Positions 61,250 through 64,000 of a stretch of DNA of 64,000 bases are shown here, one piece after another; the stretch's first letter is position 1; each line of letters begins with the position of its first letter. The DNA lies in assembly GCA_039111535.1 (NCBI GenBank), contig JBCCIM010000009.1:1-64000 (forward strand), read 5' to 3'. A model generated the notes under the pieces. It searched no databases. It was given only the letters and a program-made list of their open reading frames with translations, and had not been told where the DNA came from. Origin of the DNA: Bacteroidota bacterium (lineage in GTDB: Bacteria; Bacteroidota; Rhodothermia; Rhodothermales; JAHQVL01). Made by a program: the position numbers and the translations under genes.

Positions 61250-61280
61250 AAACCACAACCTCTGCATAGGTTTGTGGTTT
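61250..61280. repeat. strong hairpin in the element's gene-free kilobase
   Basis: AAACCACAA / TTGTGGTTT 9-bp arms with an inner CCT/AGG pair. A second hairpin, ATCGGGC-N5-GCCCGAT, lies at 61198-61216, and a third (GGGCA..TGCCC) at 60970-60991. Apart from these and the two candidate RNAs, the stretch 60483-61493 holds no gene I can support. Confidence 0.45.
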
Positions 61281-61383
61281 GCATAATTAAGGCAATGCTT
61301 AAAAAAGCTAACTACCTCTAATATAGATATACACATCTGGCTTGTGTAATGCAAGCGAGTAATAAAAAAACCTTAAAAAAGAA

Positions 61384-61407
61384 GGGCAACCCTTTGGCGG
61401 GTTGCCC
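61384..61407 (-). terminator. rho-independent terminator of the XRE-RuvC unit
   Basis: Perfect 9-bp stem GGGCAACCC / GGGTTGCCC with a 6-nt loop, followed on the minus strand by TTCTTTTTTAAGG and TTTTTTT. It lies 87 bp after the stop at 61494 and separates the regulatory/RuvC unit from the gene-free kilobase. Confidence 0.85.
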
Positions 61408-61493
61408 ATTCTGAGCGCAGGAGAATTGCAGGATCAGCACTTTGTTACTGGAGGAGTACATTACAGCCTGAGTAGCGTGAGATGAACGTTGAA

Positions 61494-62006
61494 TCATGGG
61501 GCTGAGAATTCTAACAATTGCCGGCTCGTGTAGTAATAGGTCAGCGCTTGTGCAGCAGCATCGAAAATGCTGGATCTCTCATCTTCGCTTTTCCATATTC
61601 TTCTCTTAGGTGGTAACTTGGATGAAAGCTCCGGATAGGATTCGGCAAGTCTTTTTGCAATCTCATGTTTGGTGATTTGCCCATCAGAAGAAAAAGAGCG
61701 CGCAATCTCATGGGTAGAGTAGCATTCCACCTCAGCTTTAGATTCCATGATAAAATCTACCAGATCTGATATGAGATTTTTCACACGCTTACTTCTTCTT
61801 GACTTGGGACTTTGCCAATCCTCAAGAACAACTACGGCTGGGTTATACCAGGCTAGCAGTTGAGCAATTGATTCCAAGCATTCTGTACGTCCAGCCGGCC
61901 TAATTTGTGTGTGGCCCCAATCAACGAGTTTTGCTGGGCCTTCGAAAACAACAAATCCATATCCATGGCTTGTCGGGTCGATGGCGACGACACGAGAGTC
62001 TGTCAT
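61494..62006 (-). CDS. stand-alone RuvC-fold nuclease-like protein
   Basis: This 170-residue protein has the RNase H/RuvC arrangement of acidic residues: Asp in RVVAIDPTSHGYGFVVFEG (first strand), Glu in AVVVLEDWQ (fourth strand) and Asp in SSIFDAAAQALTYY (last helix). RuvC-type enzymes cut Holliday junctions or other branched DNA as dimers; some elements use them for replication or resolution. The start at 62006 places the first strand at the N-terminus as in RuvC; a longer frame from 62057 overlaps the XRE gene. It forms a unit with the XRE-type gene, ending at the terminator at 61384. Confidence 0.72.
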   Translation of the reverse strand: MTDSRVVAIDPTSHGYGFVVFEGPAKLVDWGHTQIRPAGRTECLESIAQLLAWYNPAVVVLEDWQSPKSRRSKRVKNLISDLVDFIMESKAEVECYSTHEIARSFSSDGQITKHEIAKRLAESYPELSSKLPPKRRIWKSEDERSSIFDAAAQALTYYYTSRQLLEFSAP

Positions 62007-62037
62007 AGTACTTAGAAGCTCTATGTGTGGACACGGC

Positions 62038-62376
62038 CTAATTAGAAAGCTCATCAAGAAGCTCTTTCAAACTCCGAAGCTTATGAAGTGTGGTTGGTGT
62101 AGTTTCTTTTTTCGTTATCTGTTTGTGCAGTATTGCAACGCGTTCTTTTACCTGATATTCTATCTCGTGATATACCCCTTCAAACAGGTGTTTGCTCATG
62201 GTCTTATAGACCACTTCCAGGGCGAGCACCGTTTTTAGGTTGGGAATTCTTTGCTGACGTTCATAGCGTGATATTTTAGTACCATGTTCACATCCTAGAA
62301 GGAAGGCTACTTCTGCTTGGGATAGGCCGCTCCGTTTGCGGAATGTCCGCAAATAATTCGGGAGCTTATTAGACAT
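62038..62376 (-). CDS. XRE-family helix-turn-helix regulator
   Basis: The 112-residue protein has an N-terminal HTH: LPNYLRTFRKRSGLSQAEVAFLLGCEHGTKISRYERQQRIPNLKTVLAL, with the recognition helix around TKISRYER. A helical tail of about 60 residues follows (HEIEYQVKERVAILHKQI). It is typical of element or phage regulators that control excision or transfer genes. I took the Met at 62376 because the earlier in-frame Met would add 17 non-conserved residues. Its target is probably within the element; no convincing dyad was found in the 208-bp gap 62377-62584. Confidence 0.85.
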   Translation of the reverse strand: MSNKLPNYLRTFRKRSGLSQAEVAFLLGCEHGTKISRYERQQRIPNLKTVLALEVVYKTMSKHLFEGVYHEIEYQVKERVAILHKQITKKETTPTTLHKLRSLKELLDELSN

Positions 62377-62584
62377 ATTTGGTGGATAATATTGGTAATC
62401 GACCTTTTTTGAGATCCAGGTTTCCAATGTTCTACCTTTTTAATAAGACGTTCCAACACAAACTTCATTACGTCAATATCCACACATGCCGAACTTAAGG
62501 CGACTTGTCAATCTGGTTTCTCAATGTGTATACGATAGAGGATTAGGTCTGTGAAGCGAAGAAGGTGAATTCTGCCGGATTGGT

Positions 62585-63910
62585 TTAATCCTGAGTCGAG
62601 TATTTTTTAAACAGCCAGGACAGCTTAGGGTATTCTTCTGGCGGGACGATGAATACCCCATTGCTTTTCCGAGTTGTTAACTGTAAGGATTCCCGAATAA
62701 TCCGGCCAATTCCTCGTGCAGTTAAGGGCTTGTCGTATCCTTCCGTATAACGGTCATTAAACCAACTTGTAATGTCCCTCACTGAGAGCACAACATCCTG
62801 CTCTTTCAGATCAGCGATAACCTGAAGTATCTGAGCTTCGATCTGCATTCCTCGATAACCCTCCATATTGCTCTGATACTCGGTGGCAAGCTCAATCAAC
62901 TCTTGACGGGTTTTTTCATCCTGAATGATAGAGAACAATGGTCTAAGAACTTGGATTAGCCGAGGCTCTAGATCGAGATGTGATAGGTCTGGGAATTCCT
63001 GTTTTCGGTAAGATCTGAGTCTGAACATGAGTAGCTGGTTCCTAAGCCTCAGAGCCTCATTTTCATACTCTTCAGTCAGGTTAAGTGGGATGTCTCGCCT
63101 TAGATCGCCCGTACCCATCTCCTCAGTAATGCATCTGGTTTCAAGCGCCGGGTCTTCAAAGGCTTTTCGTGTGGCGACGATTTTAGGCCCGTATACGTAG
63201 AAAGCATGAGGACTGTATTCACCCCAGGGAGTTACTTCACTTCTGAGTACAGGAAATCCACGAGCATTACCGTTGTTGAGAATTTTTACGATTTCAGCTC
63301 TTTCATCACTTAATCTGAAATCTCCTTCATCGAGGATAAGCGTTCCCTGGATTTTATCAAGCATTCGAAAGAGTGGAGATACTGTTGAAGCTCCACTAGC
63401 AAACAACGGCTTGTAGCAAATTGAACCAACGATCAGGAGAAATCGCGTTTTACCGCTTCCAGGGTTTCCTTTAAGCCTCAGATACGGAAGCTCGTTAAAA
63501 CAGTCATATATCCACGTAAGGAGAACGTAATAGCTTGCAAGCTTTTCGAATCGCGGGGATACGTGGACGTACTTGTGAATGAACGCTTGAATACGGGTCA
63601 CCAGTTCTTCTTGCGTTCCATATTCTATTGGTTCTTCTGCCAACAAGAGCACTTTATGTTGCAGCAGGTTATTCTTAGCCGAATAAGGTTCGATAATGCT
63701 CTCTCCATCTGGAAGAGATTCCATAAAATGCCACACCCCGTTCTGCGATATACAAAACTGTGTTTTCTGAGCGCGTTTCTGAAAGACAGTTTCTACGAGG
63801 ATTTCACCGGCAATTACTGACGAGACAATCCTCTTTTTCTTGGATTTTAGGGATTTTAGGGACTTTGGGGACTTGTTTGAGGATGTATTACGATTCATGC
63901 ACAGAAGCAT
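62585..63910 (-). CDS. P-loop ATPase with C-terminal winged helix, replication-type
   Basis: The 441-residue protein has a basic, low-complexity N-terminus (KSPKSLKSLKSKKK), encoded by tandem 9-bp repeats. A nucleotide-binding domain follows with Walker A GNPGSGKTR (148-156) and Walker B LILDEGDF (191-198), and a C-terminal winged helix (VRDITSWFNDRY..GIGRIIRESLQL..GVFIVPPE). The layout resembles helicases of the D5/VapE/primase-associated kind found on plasmids and satellites, but I see no primase motif. It is likely the replication or mobilisation initiator of the element. A start 4 codons later (63898) is possible; the last 90 bp of the window show nothing further. Confidence 0.68.
   Translation of the reverse strand: MLLCMNRNTSSNKSPKSLKSLKSKKKRIVSSVIAGEILVETVFQKRAQKTQFCISQNGVWHFMESLPDGESIIEPYSAKNNLLQHKVLLLAEEPIEYGTQEELVTRIQAFIHKYVHVSPRFEKLASYYVLLTWIYDCFNELPYLRLKGNPGSGKTRFLLIVGSICYKPLFASGASTVSPLFRMLDKIQGTLILDEGDFRLSDERAEIVKILNNGNARGFPVLRSEVTPWGEYSPHAFYVYGPKIVATRKAFEDPALETRCITEEMGTGDLRRDIPLNLTEEYENEALRLRNQLLMFRLRSYRKQEFPDLSHLDLEPRLIQVLRPLFSIIQDEKTRQELIELATEYQSNMEGYRGMQIEAQILQVIADLKEQDVVLSVRDITSWFNDRYTEGYDKPLTARGIGRIIRESLQLTTRKSNGVFIVPPEEYPKLSWLFKKYSTQD
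63842..63868. repeat. three 9-bp tandem repeats
   Basis: GGATTTTAG, GGATTTTAG, GGACTTTGG in a row, encoding the KSLKSLKSK segment of the ATPase on the minus strand. A small slippage-prone coding microsatellite. Confidence 0.7.
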
Positions 63911-64000
63911 ACGCTTATGGTTGCCAGATCAAAGACGGTGTTTTTTGTTTACCTCGACTAACTTCACCGTCTACTTTAATAGGTTGAGGTTGGATACTGT

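Larger units (their letters stand above)
53097..64000. mobile_element. integrated element with serine recombinase and DNA-pump ATPase, right end outside window
   Basis: From the recombinase gene to the window end all genes are on the minus strand and have mobile-element functions or are unknown: recombinase, HerA/TraD-like ATPase with nuclease-like domain, three envelope or secreted proteins, RuvC-fold protein, XRE regulator and P-loop replication-type ATPase. Base composition is visibly more AT-rich than in the flank, particularly beyond 60 kb. No relaxase, VirB4/TraU, pilus, capsid or terminase gene is seen, so the class is uncertain: an integrative mobilisable or conjugative element with an unusual transfer apparatus, or a phage-derived satellite. 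The left boundary is inferred from the palindrome at 53075-53120. Confidence 0.65.

Noticed and set aside
61136-61354. 72-residue minus-strand reading frame
   Set aside because: It runs through two strong hairpins, has a poor composition (many Cys, Leu and aromatics without pattern) and no ribosome site; probably chance in AT-rich DNA.
1-64000. CRISPR array or insertion-sequence transposase
   Set aside because: No regularly spaced repeats of 24-40 bp and no DDE or IS200/IS605-type transposase motifs were seen.

Overview
The window looks like chromosomal DNA from a Bacteroidota-type bacterium, most likely Rhodothermota/Balneolota-like. The basis is family knowledge plus sequence: a secreted protein with a PNPFNP-type C-terminal sorting domain, a TonB-dependent receptor with an N-terminal carboxypeptidase-regulatory-like domain, a large FtsX-like permease next to a PadR regulator, and many lipoproteins. 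No rRNA, tRNA or CRISPR array was seen.

Left part (1-14 kb): a membrane-inserted alpha/beta hydrolase; an exported aspartyl protease-PDZ protein; a four-gene minus-strand operon (beta-helix lipoprotein, HlyD-like adaptor, VTC-domain protein, DUF4956 membrane protein) whose promoter region carries three 8-bp direct repeats on an 11-bp period; a sorting-domain protein; a PadR/FtsX-permease pair with two perfect dyads upstream; CutC; and a ThuA-like lipoprotein. At 14.2-21.6 kb lies a plus-strand DNA-processing operon: a degenerate AddB-like helicase, an intact UvrD-type helicase, a Cas4/AddB-like Fe-S nuclease and a long RecJ.

Middle part (21.8-52.5 kb): a TonB-dependent receptor; three carbohydrate enzymes that all carry export signals; a hybrid histidine kinase; a HxlR regulator with a duplicated operator and its divergent membrane protein; a PadR-ModA-ModB operon without ModC; an Hsp70/YegD-like chaperone; an AI-2E-type permease; several small lipoproteins and membrane proteins; a MacA-MacB-TolC-like exporter without an ATPase gene; a Gfo/Idh/MocA oxidoreductase; RsmB; and a 1124-residue NB-ARC protein with 15 WD40 repeats, strikingly like Apaf-1.

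Right part (about 53.1 kb to the window end): an integrated mobile element, open to the right and visibly AT-richer. It carries a large serine recombinase at its left edge, a HerA/TraD-like DNA-pump ATPase fused to a restriction-endonuclease-like domain, three envelope or secreted proteins in the same transcription unit, a 1-kb gene-free stretch with two convergent candidate small RNAs, a RuvC-fold protein, an XRE regulator and a P-loop replication-type ATPase. No relaxase, VirB4 or mating-pore gene is visible. A 46-bp imperfect palindrome inside the odd tail of the recombinase gene is a candidate attachment junction. This element and the Apaf-1-like protein are the strongest candidates for something undescribed.
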